Shown: positions 26,538 to 37,685, numbered from the stretch's first letter. The stretch is 64,000 nucleotides of DNA from Betaproteobacteria bacterium (GCA_020621405.1 JAHRYN010000009.1:56072-120071), one strand, 5' to 3'. Numbers and translations: made by a program. Notes: generated from the sequence alone by a model not told the origin.

Positions 26538-28046
26538 TCAATGCGTCGGCCGCTGAACCTGCTCGAGGCTGCGCCGGTACTGGATGGCTTCGGCCACATG
26601 GCGGCCGCCGATGCGTTCGGCGGCGGCGAGATCGGCGATGGTGCGCGCCACCTTGAGGCAGCGATGGTAGGCACGTGCGGACAGGTTCAGCTTTGCCATT
26701 GCCTGTCCGAGCAGTGCCCGCGCATCGCCGTCGAGTTCACAGTGATGATCGATGTCGGCCGCTTCGAGCGACTGGTTGGGTCGTCCCTGGCGCGCCTGCT
26801 GGCGTTGCCGTGCCGCAGCGATCCGTTCGCGGACCGCTGCGGTCGACTCGCCGGGTCCGGCTCGCAGCTCGTGCTCGGCAAGTGGCGGCAATGTCACCTG
26901 CAGGTCGATACGGTCCAGCAGTGGCCCGGACAGGCGGCCGCGGTAGCGTGCCACCTGATCCGGCGCGCAGCGGCAGCGGGCAGATGGGTGGCCGAGATAG
27001 CCGCAGGGGCAGGGGTTCATGGCGGCAAGCAGCTGGAAACGGGCCGGAAAGCACGCGCGGTGTGCCGCACGCGCAATGGTGACGTGACCGGTTTCAAGCG
27101 GTTCGCGCAGGGCTTCGAGCACGCGCCGGTCGAATTCGGGCAGTTCGTCAAGAAACAGCACGCCGTGGTGGGCCAGTGAAATTTCGCCTGGGCGCGGCAC
27201 CGCGCCGCCCCCGACCAGCGCGGCGGCGCTGGCCGAGTGATGCGGTGCGCGGAACGGCCGCTGCGCCAGCCGGGCCGGATCGAACAGGCCGGCGCTGGAC
27301 AGCACGGCAGCGGTTTCCAGCGCTTCGCCTTCCGTCATGTCCGGCAGCAGACCGGCGAAACGGGCCGCCAGCATCGACTTCCCGGTGCCCGGAGGCCCGC
27401 TCATCAACAGCGAGTGCTGGCCGGCCGCCGCGATTTCGAGCGCGCGGCGCGCCTGCAGCTGGCCGCGTACGTCGGCCAGCTCCGGATAGGCCGGTGCAGT
27501 GCGTGCGGCAGTGGCGTCGGGGCGGGTCAGCTCGCCGCGTCCGCACAGATGGGCACACACCTCGAGCAGTGACGCTGCGGCACGTACATCGACCCCGCCC
27601 ACAATCGCCGCTTCGACCGCCGACTCCGCCGGCAGCACGAAGCAACGCCCGGCTTCCCGGGCGCCCAGCGCCATCGGCAGCGCACCGCGCACCGGGCGCA
27701 AGGCGCCGGTCAGCGACAGTTCGCCGGCAAATTCGATGTGATCGAGCGCCGGTGCGTTGAATGCACCCGAGGCGATCAGGATGCCGAGCGCGATCGGCAG
27801 GTCGAAGCGACCCGATTCCTTCGGCAGATCGGCCGGCGCCAGATTGACGGTGATGCGCCGGGCCGGGAATTCGAAGCCTGAACTCAGTATCGCGGCCCGG
27901 ACCCGGTCGCGTGCCTCGCGCACCTCGGTATCGGGCAGTCCGACCAGAGAGAAGGCAGGCAGGCCGTTGGCGACGTGCACCTCGACCGCCACCTCGTGCG
28001 CCTGCATGCCGGCGAGCGAACGACTGCGCAGTATCGCGAGTGACAT
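26538..28046 (-). CDS. comM: YifB/ComM family AAA+ ATPase (Mg-chelatase-like)
   Basis: 502 residues. The N-terminal Lon-protease-like domain starts MSLAILRSRSLAGMQAHEVA; Walker A is GPPGTGKSMLA (about residue 220), Walker B is LFLDELPEF, and the C-terminal Mg-chelatase-like part has FQLLAAMNPCPCGYLG and FRAPHHSASAAALVGGG. ComM is a hexameric helicase that promotes branch migration during natural transformation in Vibrio and Acinetobacter. No other competence genes are nearby. Confidence 0.95.
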   Translation of the reverse strand: MSLAILRSRSLAGMQAHEVAVEVHVANGLPAFSLVGLPDTEVREARDRVRAAILSSGFEFPARRITVNLAPADLPKESGRFDLPIALGILIASGAFNAPALDHIEFAGELSLTGALRPVRGALPMALGAREAGRCFVLPAESAVEAAIVGGVDVRAAASLLEVCAHLCGRGELTRPDATAARTAPAYPELADVRGQLQARRALEIAAAGQHSLLMSGPPGTGKSMLAARFAGLLPDMTEGEALETAAVLSSAGLFDPARLAQRPFRAPHHSASAAALVGGGAVPRPGEISLAHHGVLFLDELPEFDRRVLEALREPLETGHVTIARAAHRACFPARFQLLAAMNPCPCGYLGHPSARCRCAPDQVARYRGRLSGPLLDRIDLQVTLPPLAEHELRAGPGESTAAVRERIAAARQRQQARQGRPNQSLEAADIDHHCELDGDARALLGQAMAKLNLSARAYHRCLKVARTIADLAAAERIGGRHVAEAIQYRRSLEQVQRPTH

Positions 28047-28138
28047 GGCTTCGTCATGGAATGGAGTGCGCGCAGTCTAGCGCAGCCGCGCTGGATTCAT
28101 GCCATATGTATGAGCCTGAGCCCGGCTCCTGTCCCGTG

Positions 28139-28921
28139 CTAGCGGGTGTGTGCCTCGGTGTCGGGTGAGCGCGCTTCCGCGGTGTGCATCACGCGGTCCC
28201 AGAACATGAAGTACAGGCCGTAGTTCATGCGGCCTTTCAGATGGTGGATGGCGTGCGCGGTCGAGGTGTTGATCCAGCGGCCCAGCCAGTGCGCATTCAT
28301 GCCCTCGGGGTAGAACTCGCGGCCGCAATGGCCGTAGATGTTGTAGACGGTCGACAGCGTCTGGAAGATCAGGAAAGCCAGCGGGTGTACCGGGATGATG
28401 AAGATGATCAGGCTCACGATGAGCGCTTCGGCCAGTGCTTCGGTCGGGTGAAAGCTGTACGCGGCGAAGGCGGTCGGATGGACCGACCGGTGATGTACCC
28501 GGTGCATGGTGCCGAACAGCAGCGGCAGGTGCATCAGGCGGTGCAGCCAGTAGAAGAGCGTGTCGTGCAGCATGAACATCAGCGGAATGCTGAGCCAGAA
28601 CCACCAGACCGGATGGTCTTCCGGGCGGAAATACAGCAGGCTGGCCTTGATCAGCCCGCAGCTGTACAGGACGCCATTCACCAGTCCGAATACCAGTATC
28701 GTGACCAGTGAATGCCGCAGTTCGCGGCCGGCATGCTGCCGGGCGTCGAAACCCGGCGGTATGCCGGGCAGTGTCCGGCCCCAGCCGCCGGCATGTGCCG
28801 GTGCCACGAACAGGTACATCGCGCCGGCGATGACGAGATAGCGGATACCGTAGAGCATGACGGCGAAGAAGGCCGGCCACAGGAAGGGGTAGGCGGCGGT
28901 CAGGGCGTCGAACAGCAGCAT
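28139..28921 (-). CDS. Sterol desaturase/fatty acid hydroxylase family protein
   Basis: 260 residues from ATG 28921 (MLLFDALTAAYPFLWPAFFA). About five membrane helices and the full set of di-iron His motifs of the superfamily: HDTLFYWLHRLMH, HRVHHRS and HAIHHLKGR. These enzymes hydroxylate or desaturate lipids at the membrane; the substrate cannot be told. The alpha/beta hydrolase gene ends its start region only four bases upstream, so the two are probably one operon. Confidence 0.9.
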   Translation of the reverse strand: MLLFDALTAAYPFLWPAFFAVMLYGIRYLVIAGAMYLFVAPAHAGGWGRTLPGIPPGFDARQHAGRELRHSLVTILVFGLVNGVLYSCGLIKASLLYFRPEDHPVWWFWLSIPLMFMLHDTLFYWLHRLMHLPLLFGTMHRVHHRSVHPTAFAAYSFHPTEALAEALIVSLIIFIIPVHPLAFLIFQTLSTVYNIYGHCGREFYPEGMNAHWLGRWINTSTAHAIHHLKGRMNYGLYFMFWDRVMHTAEARSPDTEAHTR

Positions 28922-28925
28922 CGGA

Positions 28926-29789
28926 TCACCCGGCGTGGCGAAGGTATTTGCGCAGGAATGCCGACACCCGCGCCTCGTACTCGCCGGGGTTGTAGTCGTG
29001 CAGGTCCTCGTGCGCCGCACCGCCGACCACCCACAATTCCTTGGGCTGGCCGGCCGATTCGAACAGGCGCTTCGTCTCCGGCAGCTTGGTGTGCCGGTCT
29101 TCGGCGCCCGAGGCGATCAGTACCGGACAATGCAGCGTCGGCAGTTCGGCGATAGGGCGCAGCGCATCGGCCGAAAAGCCGAGCCGGATCGGCAGCTGCC
29201 ACAGCAGCAGCGGGGTGAACATGCTGGCCATCGGACCGGCGTGCAGTTCCAGCCGGTCGGCCACAGCTTCCTCGAGTGTAGGGAACATCGATTCCAGTAC
29301 CGCGGCGTCGGGCGCCGGACTGACCTTCGACAGCACGAAGGACGCGGCGCCGAGTGACACGCCGATCACCGCGGTCCGTTCGCCCGGCAGCATTTCCGTC
29401 ATGTAGTGCATGGCAGCCCTGACGCCTTCGGCTTCCCGATAGCCGAAGGTGATGCGCTCGCCGCCGCTTTCGCCATGACCCGGCAGGTCGATGAGCATGA
29501 CCGAATAGCCGGCGCGCGCCAGGAATTTCGCTCGCTCCAGCATCTGCCGGCGGTCGGCGCGGATGCCGTGCAGCAGCAGTATCGCGCCGGCGCCGGGTGT
29601 GCCGCGGGAAAGCCAGCCGGATATCGAGTCGCTGACCCTGTCATGCAGCGTGAACGAGCGCGCGTGCAGTTCGGCTGGCGGTGGGCCGACCTGAATGCTG
29701 GTGCGCTGGCTGAGCAGCTCTCCGACCCCGGCGAAGGCGATGCCGATGACCAGGGTGACGGTAGCCAGTGCGATGAGAAGTCTGCGCAT
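28926..29789 (-). CDS. Membrane-anchored alpha/beta hydrolase
   Basis: 287 residues. N-terminal helix (about 4-24) as signal anchor. Alpha/beta hydrolase fold with ILLLHGIRADRRQ (oxyanion strand), LPGHGESGG, nucleophile elbow VIGVSLGAAS (Ser about residue 146), Asp in IASGAEDRHT and His in GGAAHEDLHDY. Substrate unknown. Neighbour of the lipid hydroxylase, so a lipid ester substrate would make sense, but this is inference. Confidence 0.87.
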   Translation of the reverse strand: MRRLLIALATVTLVIGIAFAGVGELLSQRTSIQVGPPPAELHARSFTLHDRVSDSISGWLSRGTPGAGAILLLHGIRADRRQMLERAKFLARAGYSVMLIDLPGHGESGGERITFGYREAEGVRAAMHYMTEMLPGERTAVIGVSLGAASFVLSKVSPAPDAAVLESMFPTLEEAVADRLELHAGPMASMFTPLLLWQLPIRLGFSADALRPIAELPTLHCPVLIASGAEDRHTKLPETKRLFESAGQPKELWVVGGAAHEDLHDYNPGEYEARVSAFLRKYLRHAG

Positions 29790-29977
29790 GAGTCGGTGGG
29801 GCGATAGTGCGGTCGGGTCGCTGCCAGGAGCCGGCGCGGCAGTCCGGTCCCGTGTGCCGGATCATCGTTGATCGGACTGCAGCATATAGTCCATCGTTCG
29901 AGGTCCGCCACCCCGAATTGGTTTCACCAGGTAAGTTCCACCGGCCCGGTGCCCCGTCGTGGGTGCGACGGTACCGT

Positions 29978-30393
29978 TCAGGCGTAGAGCAGCCGCTGGG
30001 TGCAGCGGAACAGCGCAAGCGTGCGGCCGATCTCGCGGTGCGTGGCCACGGCATCCCACACCTGGGTCGTGCGGCCACGGTGTACCGCGCTGGCGACGCA
30101 TTCGACCGTGCCGTCGCGCGCGGTGCCCAGGTGGTTGGACTTGAGTTCCAACGTGGTGAACCCGGTGGCATCGGCCGGCCGGCCGGCCGGCAGGACATGC
30201 AGCCGCATCCGGCCGAGGTGTCGGCCAGCGTGACGACGCTGCCGGCGTGCACAAAGCCGTTCGGCGCCATCAGTGCCGATGTGACCGCCAGTTAGGCCCG
30301 CACCTCGCCGTCGCCGACACGGGTGATGACGATGCCGAGATGGCCCGGCAGGTTCGCCGATGCGCGCCTGTTGAAATGATCCGGTGTCAGCAT
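29978..30393 (-). pseudogene. PaaI-type hotdog thioesterase, broken by a stop codon and a frameshift
   Basis: From ATG 30393 the reading is MLTPDHFNRRASANLPGHLG and continues to GEVRA, then a TAA at 30294-30292 where the family normally has an acidic codon. After it the same frame continues with LMAPNGFVHAGSVVTLADTS. At the GGCC repeat 30173-30191 the family sequence moves to another frame (TGFTTLELKSNHLGTARDGT, later RTTQVWDAVATH and FRCTQRLLYA to the stop at 29978). Joined, the pieces make a normal 139-residue PaaI-type acyl-CoA thioesterase. Two separate lesions make a sequencing error less likely. Confidence 0.8.
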
Positions 30394-30488
30394 GGACACT
30401 CCTTTCGGCCGCAGGTGACGTTCGCCGGCCCGACCGGTGCCAGTGTCCCGAGCTCACCTGGGCAGGACGGTCGTGCGTCGCGGTCGGC

Positions 30489-30707
30489 TCAGCGCGGCGT
30501 GCGCGGCTCTTCTTCGCGCACGCCGCGGATCACGCGGATCAGGCAGGCGATGAAGCCGGCGCTGCCGACGAGCGCCATGAGTACGGTCTGCCACAGCGCC
30601 CAGCCGCCGGTCTGGCTGTCGTCGATCAGGTTGAGCAGGCTGAGCATCGTGCCCGACATGCCGACGATGGCAAAGGCAAGTGCGGCGAAGAAGAACAGGA
30701 CGCGCAT
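30489..30707 (-). CDS. Small two-helix membrane protein, unknown
   Basis: 72 residues from ATG 30707 (MRVLFFFAALAFAIVGMSGT). Two hydrophobic segments (about 2-24 and 35-58) joined by LLNLIDDSQTGGWALW, and a charged tail (RGVREEEPRTPR). The frame is open further upstream, but the extra part looks non-coding. No family recognised. It lies between the decayed thioesterase and gatB with no tight link to either. Confidence 0.55.
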   Translation of the reverse strand: MRVLFFFAALAFAIVGMSGTMLSLLNLIDDSQTGGWALWQTVLMALVGSAGFIACLIRVIRGVREEEPRTPR

Positions 30708-30821
30708 GATTCGATGACCCGGGTGAAAACGGCTCTTGCCAAAAATATGTATCGACGTCGGCCGGCGGACCGGGGGGACTGATGCCGCCACCCGGGATCC
30801 GTATGGCCACGCACGAGGGGT

Positions 30822-32279
30822 TCAGCCTTCCAGCTTGCGGCGCAGCAGTTCGTTGACCTGGGCCGGACTGGCCTTGCCCTTGCTGGCCTTCATCACCTGG
30901 CCGACCAGCGCATTGAACGCCTTTTCCTTGCCGGCGCGGAATTCCTCGACCGACTTCGGGTTGGCGGCCAGCACCTCGTCGATGATGGGTTCGATCGCCG
31001 AGGCGTCGGTCACCTGTTTCAGGCCCTGGGCTTCGATGATGGCATCGGCGCTCTGCCCCTCGCCGCTCCACAGCGCCTCGAACACCTTTTTCGCGATGCT
31101 GTTCGAGATGGTGTTGTCGGCGATGCGCGCCACCAGGCCGGCCAGCTGTACCGGACTGACCGGGCTGTCGGCGATGTCGCGCTCTTCCCGGTTGAGCCGG
31201 GCCGCCAGTTCGCCCATCACCCAGTTGGCCAGCGGCTTGGCTTGTGCGGCGCCGGCCACCGCCAGCGCATCCAGGTAGTACTGCGCCATTTCCCGGCTGG
31301 CGGTCAGGCCGTTCGCGTCGTAGGGCGACAGTCCGCATTCGGCCTGCAGGCGGGCCGACAGCGCGACCGGCAGTTCCGGCATCGACGCGCGCACCTGCTC
31401 CACCCAGTCGGCCGCGATCACCAGCGGCGGCAGGTCAGGGTCGGGGAAGTAGCGGTAGTCATGCGCGTCTTCCTTGCTGCGCATCATGCGGGTCTCGCCG
31501 CTGTCCGGATCGAACAGCACCGTCGCCTGCTGGATCTTGTGGCCGTCCTCGATCTGCTCGATCTGCCACTGGATCTCGAAATCGATCGCCTGCTGCATGA
31601 AGCGGAAGCTGTTCAGGTTCTTGATTTCGCGCCGCGTGCCCAGCGGTTCGCCGGGGCGGCGCACGCTGACGTTGGCGTCGCAGCGGAAACTGCCTTCCTG
31701 CATGTTGCCGTCGCAGATGTCGATCCAGCGCACCAGCGCGTGCAGTGCACGCGCATAGGCGACCGCCTCCGCGCTGGAGGTCATGTCGGGCTCGCTGACG
31801 ATTTCCAGCAGCGGCGTGCCGGCGCGGTTCAGATCGATGCCGGACATGCCGTGGAAATCCTCGTGCAGGCTCTTGCCGGCGTCCTCCTCGAGATGGGCGC
31901 GGGTCAGCCGCACCACCTTCTCGTACGCCTTGTCGCCGTCGCCGACCCGTATCGTCAGCGCACCACCCTGCACCACCGGCAGTTCGTACTGGCTGATCTG
32001 ATAGCCCTTCGGCAGGTCGGGGTAGAAGTAGTTCTTGCGCGCGAACACCGAACGCGGCGCAACCTCGGCGCCGATCGCCAGACCGAAGCGGATGGCGCGG
32101 TCGACCGCGGCGCGGTTCATCACCGGCAGCGCGCCCGGCAGCGCCAGATCGACCACGCTGGCCTGAACGTTGGGCGCGGCGCCGAAGGCGGTCGAGCTGC
32201 CGGAGAAAATTTTCGAGGCGGTGTTCAGCTGGGCATGCGTTTCCAGCCCGATCACGACTTCCCAGTTCGATCTGCTCAT
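30822..32279 (-). CDS. gatB: Asp-tRNA(Asn)/Glu-tRNA(Gln) amidotransferase subunit B
   Basis: 485 residues. Signatures: [55 protein letters not shown] and the C-terminal tail domain ([16 protein letters not shown]). GatCAB converts mischarged Asp-tRNA(Asn) and/or Glu-tRNA(Gln) to the correct aminoacyl-tRNA. It is the last gene of the gatC-gatA-x-y-gatB cluster, with two unrelated small genes between gatA and gatB. Confidence 0.96.
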   Translation of the reverse strand: MSRSNWEVVIGLETHAQLNTASKIFSGSSTAFGAAPNVQASVVDLALPGALPVMNRAAVDRAIRFGLAIGAEVAPRSVFARKNYFYPDLPKGYQISQYELPVVQGGALTIRVGDGDKAYEKVVRLTRAHLEEDAGKSLHEDFHGMSGIDLNRAGTPLLEIVSEPDMTSSAEAVAYARALHALVRWIDICDGNMQEGSFRCDANVSVRRPGEPLGTRREIKNLNSFRFMQQAIDFEIQWQIEQIEDGHKIQQATVLFDPDSGETRMMRSKEDAHDYRYFPDPDLPPLVIAADWVEQVRASMPELPVALSARLQAECGLSPYDANGLTASREMAQYYLDALAVAGAAQAKPLANWVMGELAARLNREERDIADSPVSPVQLAGLVARIADNTISNSIAKKVFEALWSGEGQSADAIIEAQGLKQVTDASAIEPIIDEVLAANPKSVEEFRAGKEKAFNALVGQVMKASKGKASPAQVNELLRRKLEG

Positions 32280-32300
32280 GCGTGCATCTTTCCTGTCAAT

Positions 32301-32822
32301 TTACCGGCAGGTGCCGGTCTTGCGGCTCACCAGCGTGGGCCACAGGTATTCGTGTGCGCCGGACGTGCAGTTGCCGGCGCAGTTCTGGTAGGACACCGTG
32401 ACCTGGTCTCCCTGTTCCCACATGCGTACCGTGCAGTTGCCGGCCACCAGCGTCGGCGTCGGCATGTAGGCGACCTGTTCGAAGGCCGACAGGTCGAAGC
32501 GGCAGCGGCCGCGCCGGCCCATGTCGACCTCGGACGCGAAGCGCTCCACCTTCGATTCCTGCACGTCGAGCACCAGCTTGCCTTCCGTGCCGACGTCGTC
32601 GCGGTAGCGGCAGTCGGCGTTCACTTCCAGCGGCCGCTCCGGGATGGGCAGCGGCTTGCTGCTGCGCCTGGGTGGCGACTGCGGCCGTTCGACCGGCGCC
32701 GGTTTCGTTTCGGGCTGCGGTGCCGGTGCGGGTGGCTGCTGCGGCGCCATCGGAACGCAGCCGGCCAGCAGTGCGAGCCCTGCGATCAGCGCGGCGCGCA
32801 GCAGTCCGTCGCGAACGATCAA
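32301..32822 (-). CDS. Lipoprotein of unknown function in the gat cluster
   Basis: 173 residues from a TTG start that overlaps the stop of the previous gene (TTGA), which indicates coupling. Signal segment with lipobox LLAGC (Cys about residue 20), a Pro-rich linker, then a Cys-containing globular part with CRYRDDVGTEGKLVLDV and several Cys (CRFDLS, GNCTV, NCAGNC), probably disulfide-bonded in the periplasm. No family recognised. The next gene downstream is gatB, 22 bases away. Confidence 0.75.
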   Translation of the reverse strand: MIVRDGLLRAALIAGLALLAGCVPMAPQQPPAPAPQPETKPAPVERPQSPPRRSSKPLPIPERPLEVNADCRYRDDVGTEGKLVLDVQESKVERFASEVDMGRRGRCRFDLSAFEQVAYMPTPTLVAGNCTVRMWEQGDQVTVSYQNCAGNCTSGAHEYLWPTLVSRKTGTCR

Positions 32823-33139
32823 AGCAGGCTGTCCCGCAGTGCACGCAGCCCGACCGGCATGGTCAGCGTGTCCCTGTCCCAGCCTTCGATCCGCAGTACC
32901 TCGTCCAGCGCCTCCTCGAGCAGCGCATGGGCGCGCTGCACCGCCTGCGCGATGCAGTGATGGGTGTCCGGCGGAACGGACGACTCGCTGATGCAGTCGA
33001 GCTGATACTGGTGCAGCTTGCGCAGTTCCAGCATCTGCGACACCACCTGCGCCGGGCAGGCGCACATGTAGATGCCGGACTGGTCGAGTATCTGCATGAG
33101 CTGCTCGTTGCTGAAGCGGTGCGGCGCGTCCTGGCTCAT
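32819..33139 (-). CDS. Small conserved-looking protein in the gat cluster, unknown
   Basis: 106 residues, no signal or membrane segment, mostly helical. It has a CxC motif (YMCACPAQVVSQ, about 24-35) and another Cys/His group (HHCIAQAVQRAH). It sits six bases after gatA and overlaps the lipoprotein start, so it is probably translated as part of the gat operon. I do not recognise a family. Base use and length are compatible with a real gene. Confidence 0.7.
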   Translation of the reverse strand: MSQDAPHRFSNEQLMQILDQSGIYMCACPAQVVSQMLELRKLHQYQLDCISESSVPPDTHHCIAQAVQRAHALLEEALDEVLRIEGWDRDTLTMPVGLRALRDSLL

Positions 33140-33145
33140 GGTTGC

Positions 33146-34594
33146 TCACTCCTTCGGTCGTCGCAGGTGCCAGTCGGTCGCCTGCTGGAACTGGTGCGCG
33201 GCACCCAGCATGCGTGCCTCCGAAAAATAGTTGCCGACGATCTGCAGTCCGACCGGCAGGCCGCCGGCGCCGAATCCGCACGGAATGCTCATGCCCGGCA
33301 GGCCGGCGAGGTTGACCGAGGTGGTGTAGATGTCGCCCAGGTACATCGACAGCGGATCGTCGGTCTTTTCGCCCAGGCCGTAGGCCACGGTCGGCGTGGT
33401 CGGGCCGATGATGAGGTCGCACTGCGCAAATGCGGCCGCGTAGTCGTCGGCGATCAGCCGGCGCACCTTCTGCGCCTGCAGGTAGTAGGCGTCGTAGTAG
33501 CCGTGCGACAGCACATAGGTGCCGATCAGGATGCGCCGCTTCACTTCCTCGCCGAAACCCTGGGCGCGGCTCTTGGCGTACATGTCCGCGAGGTCGCCGT
33601 ATTCGGGCGCGCGGTAGCCGTAGCGCACGCCGTCGAAACGGCTCAGATTGGAGCTGGCTTCGGCCGGCGCGATGACGTAATAGGCCGGCACCGCGTAGCC
33701 GGCGCGGGGCAGGCTGACTTCGACCGTGCTCGCACCCAGCGTGCGGAAGGTGGCGAGAGCCGCATTGACCGCTGCGCGCACGTCGTCCGACATGCCTTCG
33801 CCGAAGAATTCCTTCGGCACGCCGATCTTCAGGCCGGCCAGCGGGGCAGCGAGCGAGCGGGTGTAGTCCTCGGCCGGACGCTGCAGGCTGGTCGAGTCGC
33901 CTTCGTCGAAACCGGCGAAGGCATTGAGCAGCAGCGCGCAGTCTTCCGCCGTGTGCGCCATCGGCCCGCCCTGGTCCAGGCTCGACGCGTAGGCGATCAT
34001 GCCCCAGCGCGACACGATGCCGTAGGTCGGCTTGATGCCGGTGATGCCGCAGAACGCGGCCGGCTGGCGGATCGAGCCGCCGGTGTCGGTGCCGCTGGCG
34101 GCCGGCGCCAGGCCTGCGGCCACCGCGGCGGCCGAGCCGCCGCTGGAACCGCCGGGCACCGCATCGTGCGCCCAGGGGTTGCGCACCGGGCCGTAGTGGC
34201 TGGATTCGTTGGACGAGCCCATCGCGAACTCGTCCATATTGGTGCGGCCCAGCGTCACCAGGCCGGCGTCGCGGCTGCGCGCGATCAGGGTGGCATCGTA
34301 CGGTGCGGCGAAGCTTTCCAGCATCTTCGAACCGCAACGGGCGTGCCAGCCGGTCTGGCAGAAGATGTCCTTGTGCGCGATCGGCACACCGGTCAGCACG
34401 CCGGCGCGGCCTTCGGCGCGCAGCGCGTCGGCGGCGCGGGCGTCGGCCAGCGTGCGTTCCTCGTTCAGTTCGACGAAGGCGTTGAGCACCGGATTGGCGG
34501 CGCGGATGCGCGCCAGGTAGTCCTGCGCCAGTTCGACCGCCGACACGCTGCCGGCTGCCAGTCTGGCCGAGAGGCTTTTGACGGTTTCGTTCAT
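33146..34594 (-). CDS. gatA: Asp-tRNA(Asn)/Glu-tRNA(Gln) amidotransferase subunit A
   Basis: 482 residues from ATG 34594, which overlaps gatC by four bases. Amidase-signature residues are intact: Lys in GVPIAHKD, Ser in [14 protein letters not shown] and Ser in [12 protein letters not shown]. GatA releases ammonia from Gln for the transamidation. The start was chosen at [13 protein letters not shown], where family homology begins; the open frame upstream is an overlap with gatC. Confidence 0.96.
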   Translation of the reverse strand: MNETVKSLSARLAAGSVSAVELAQDYLARIRAANPVLNAFVELNEERTLADARAADALRAEGRAGVLTGVPIAHKDIFCQTGWHARCGSKMLESFAAPYDATLIARSRDAGLVTLGRTNMDEFAMGSSNESSHYGPVRNPWAHDAVPGGSSGGSAAAVAAGLAPAASGTDTGGSIRQPAAFCGITGIKPTYGIVSRWGMIAYASSLDQGGPMAHTAEDCALLLNAFAGFDEGDSTSLQRPAEDYTRSLAAPLAGLKIGVPKEFFGEGMSDDVRAAVNAALATFRTLGASTVEVSLPRAGYAVPAYYVIAPAEASSNLSRFDGVRYGYRAPEYGDLADMYAKSRAQGFGEEVKRRILIGTYVLSHGYYDAYYLQAQKVRRLIADDYAAAFAQCDLIIGPTTPTVAYGLGEKTDDPLSMYLGDIYTTSVNLAGLPGMSIPCGFGAGGLPVGLQIVGNYFSEARMLGAAHQFQQATDWHLRRPKE

Positions 34595-34878
34595 TCGATG
34601 ACTTTCGGCACGAGATACAGGCCGTCCTCGACCGCCGGAGCGACCGACTGGTAGGCCGCGCGATGGTCGGTTTCGGTCACGGCGTCGTCGCGCAGGCGCA
34701 GCACCAGATCGGTGGCGTGCGCCATCGGCTCGACGCCGGTGGTGTCGATCGACTGCAGCTGCTCGATCAGGCCGAGCATGGAACTGAGCTGGGAGCGCGT
34801 GCGCTCGAGCTGGGCATCGGCGAGCTCGATGCGGGCCAGCTTCGCGATGTGGCGGACTTCTTGATCGGTCAGGGACAT
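34591..34878 (-). CDS. gatC: Asp-tRNA(Asn)/Glu-tRNA(Gln) amidotransferase subunit C
   Basis: 95 residues from ATG 34878 ([20 protein letters not shown]), the standard start; an upstream in-frame ATG lacks family sequence. GatC wraps around and stabilises GatA. First gene of the cluster. A 241-base divergent spacer separates it from mreB; in that spacer I see only an AT-rich patch near 34960-34975 and no convincing paired promoter boxes. Confidence 0.94.
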   Translation of the reverse strand: MSLTDQEVRHIAKLARIELADAQLERTRSQLSSMLGLIEQLQSIDTTGVEPMAHATDLVLRLRDDAVTETDHRAAYQSVAPAVEDGLYLVPKVIE

Positions 34879-35056
34879 GGTGTGACAGTGTGCGTCGCCA
34901 GGTGCCCGGGGCACCCGCGGACAAAGATGTTTCAGTTCAAGGGGGTCGGGGTCTGTTGGGTTATCATTATGAACTATTCAGGCTGCCCGCCCGGCAGCTG
35001 CAGAACGTCCGGCTGCGCCGCGCGCGCCGGGTCGACCGAATGTCGTCGCCGGGTAA

Positions 35057-36163
<1,107 letters not shown>

Positions 36164-36270
36164 TCGACCGCCAGACGCCCCGACCCTGCACGCCTGCCCT
36201 GCTGCCGGCGCAGCGTGGCGGGCGCCGCCCGTCGTACGGGCGTGACGCGATTTCCACGGTTTCCTGATTC

Positions 36271-37164
36271 ATGGCTTCACCGGTCGCCGGACATTCCCCG
36301 CCGCCCTTCTTCAGGCGTGGCCCGGCGCCGCTCGTGCGTCTGGTGCTGCTGGTCAGCGCCGCGCTGACGCTGCTGGTCGTCGATTACCGGCTGCACTATC
36401 TGGAACTGGTGCGCCAGGCGCTGTCGGTCGTCGCCACGCCGCTGCAGATCGCGGCCGGCATGCCGGTCAAGGGCGTGCGTTCGGCCGGCGAGTACTTCGC
36501 GGATCTGGCGCGGCTGCAGGCGGAGAACGCCCAGTTGCGACGCGAGCAGGTCGCTCTCGGCACCGTCCGACTGCGCCAGGAGCAGCTGGACATGGAAAAC
36601 ACCCGGCTGCGTTCGCTGCTCGACATGCGTGAGCGCGTGCAGGTCAATGCCCAGGTGGCCGAGGTGATCTACGCGGTACGCGACCCGTTCTCGCGCCGGG
36701 TGGTGGTGGACAAGGGCATGACCCAGGGCATAGAGCCGGGCAGCCCGGTGGTCGACGACATCGGCGTGATCGGCCAGGTCACGCGCGTCTATCCGCTGAA
36801 CGCCGAAGTCACGCTGATTTCCGACAAGGACCAGGCGCTGCCGGTGCAGATCGCCCGTACCGGCGTGCGCGCCGTGATGTTCGGCGCCGGCAGCGGCACG
36901 CTGGAACTGCGCTATCTGGCCGTCGACGTCGATCTGCGCGAGGGCGACCGCATCGTCACCTCGGGTCTGGACGGCGTGTTCGCGCCCGGCCTGCCGGTGG
37001 CGCGCGTGAAGTCGGTCGATCGCGACGGTTCGGGCGGTTTCGTGCGCATCCTGTGCGTGCCGGTGGCTGGCGTCGAGGCGCACTCGACCGTACTCATCAT
37101 GACGCCGGGCAAGCCGGTGGAGCCGGAAGCCGCCACGCCGGCCAGAAAGACAGGCGGCAAATGA
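36271..37164 (+). CDS. mreC: Rod-shape-determining protein MreC
   Basis: 297 residues. One membrane helix (about 20-40, LVRLVLLVSAALTLLVVDYR), a coiled coil (about 70-115), then the periplasmic beta domains with VIYAVRDPFSRRVVVDKGM and VIGQVTRVYP. MreC links MreB to the periplasmic synthases (PBP2). Its stop overlaps mreD (ATGA). Confidence 0.95.
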   Translation: MASPVAGHSPPPFFRRGPAPLVRLVLLVSAALTLLVVDYRLHYLELVRQALSVVATPLQIAAGMPVKGVRSAGEYFADLARLQAENAQLRREQVALGTVRLRQEQLDMENTRLRSLLDMRERVQVNAQVAEVIYAVRDPFSRRVVVDKGMTQGIEPGSPVVDDIGVIGQVTRVYPLNAEVTLISDKDQALPVQIARTGVRAVMFGAGSGTLELRYLAVDVDLREGDRIVTSGLDGVFAPGLPVARVKSVDRDGSGGFVRILCVPVAGVEAHSTVLIMTPGKPVEPEAATPARKTGGK

Positions 37165-37685
37165 ACCAGCCTTCCTTCAGTTCGCGCCGCATCCTGCGCC
37201 CGGTCCGGCCCTGGTTCATCTGGCTGTCGCTGGCCTGCGCCCTGCTGCTGAACCTGATGCCCCTCGGCCGTACGCCGGTGCTGCCGGACTGGGTGGCGCT
37301 GGTGCTGTGCTTCTGGTGCGTGCGCGAACCGCAGCGCAGCGGCATGGGTACCGCCTTCGTGCTCGGACTCGCGATGGACGTCGGCTACGGCAGCCTGATG
37401 GGACAGCATGCGCTGGCCTACGTGCTGCTCGCCTACGCGGCCGGCACCTTCTCGCGGCGCATCCTGTGGTTCGGTCCATTCCGGCAGTCGCTGCACGTGC
37501 TGCCGATGCTGGTCGGCACCCAGCTCGTGATGCTGCTGGTCCGGCTGGCGGCTGACGCCGAATTTCCCGGCTTCACCTACTTCGCCGGCAGCGTGATCGC
37601 CACGCTGCTCTGGCACCCGATCAGCTTCGTGCTGCTGCTGCCGCAGTACCGCCCGGAAAACAAGGACGAGAACAGGCCGATATGA
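37161..37685 (+). CDS. mreD: Rod-shape-determining protein MreD
   Basis: 174 residues from ATG 37161, coupled to mreC. About five membrane helices and the MreD features GLAMDVGYGSLMGQHALAY. Part of the elongasome. The expected next gene, mrdA, begins only after a 245-base repeat-rich spacer. Confidence 0.92.
   Translation: MNQPSFSSRRILRPVRPWFIWLSLACALLLNLMPLGRTPVLPDWVALVLCFWCVREPQRSGMGTAFVLGLAMDVGYGSLMGQHALAYVLLAYAAGTFSRRILWFGPFRQSLHVLPMLVGTQLVMLLVRLAADAEFPGFTYFAGSVIATLLWHPISFVLLLPQYRPENKDENRPI

Noticed and set aside
34940..34980. AT-rich patch between gatC and mreB considered as divergent promoters
   Set aside because: CATAAT and TATCAT resemble -10 boxes, but no -35 box at a suitable distance was found on either strand.
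36227..36241. GCCCGT/ACGGGC hairpin between mreB and mreC considered as a terminator
   Set aside because: Only six pairs, no T run, and it lies within a co-directional operon; kept only as a note under mreB.
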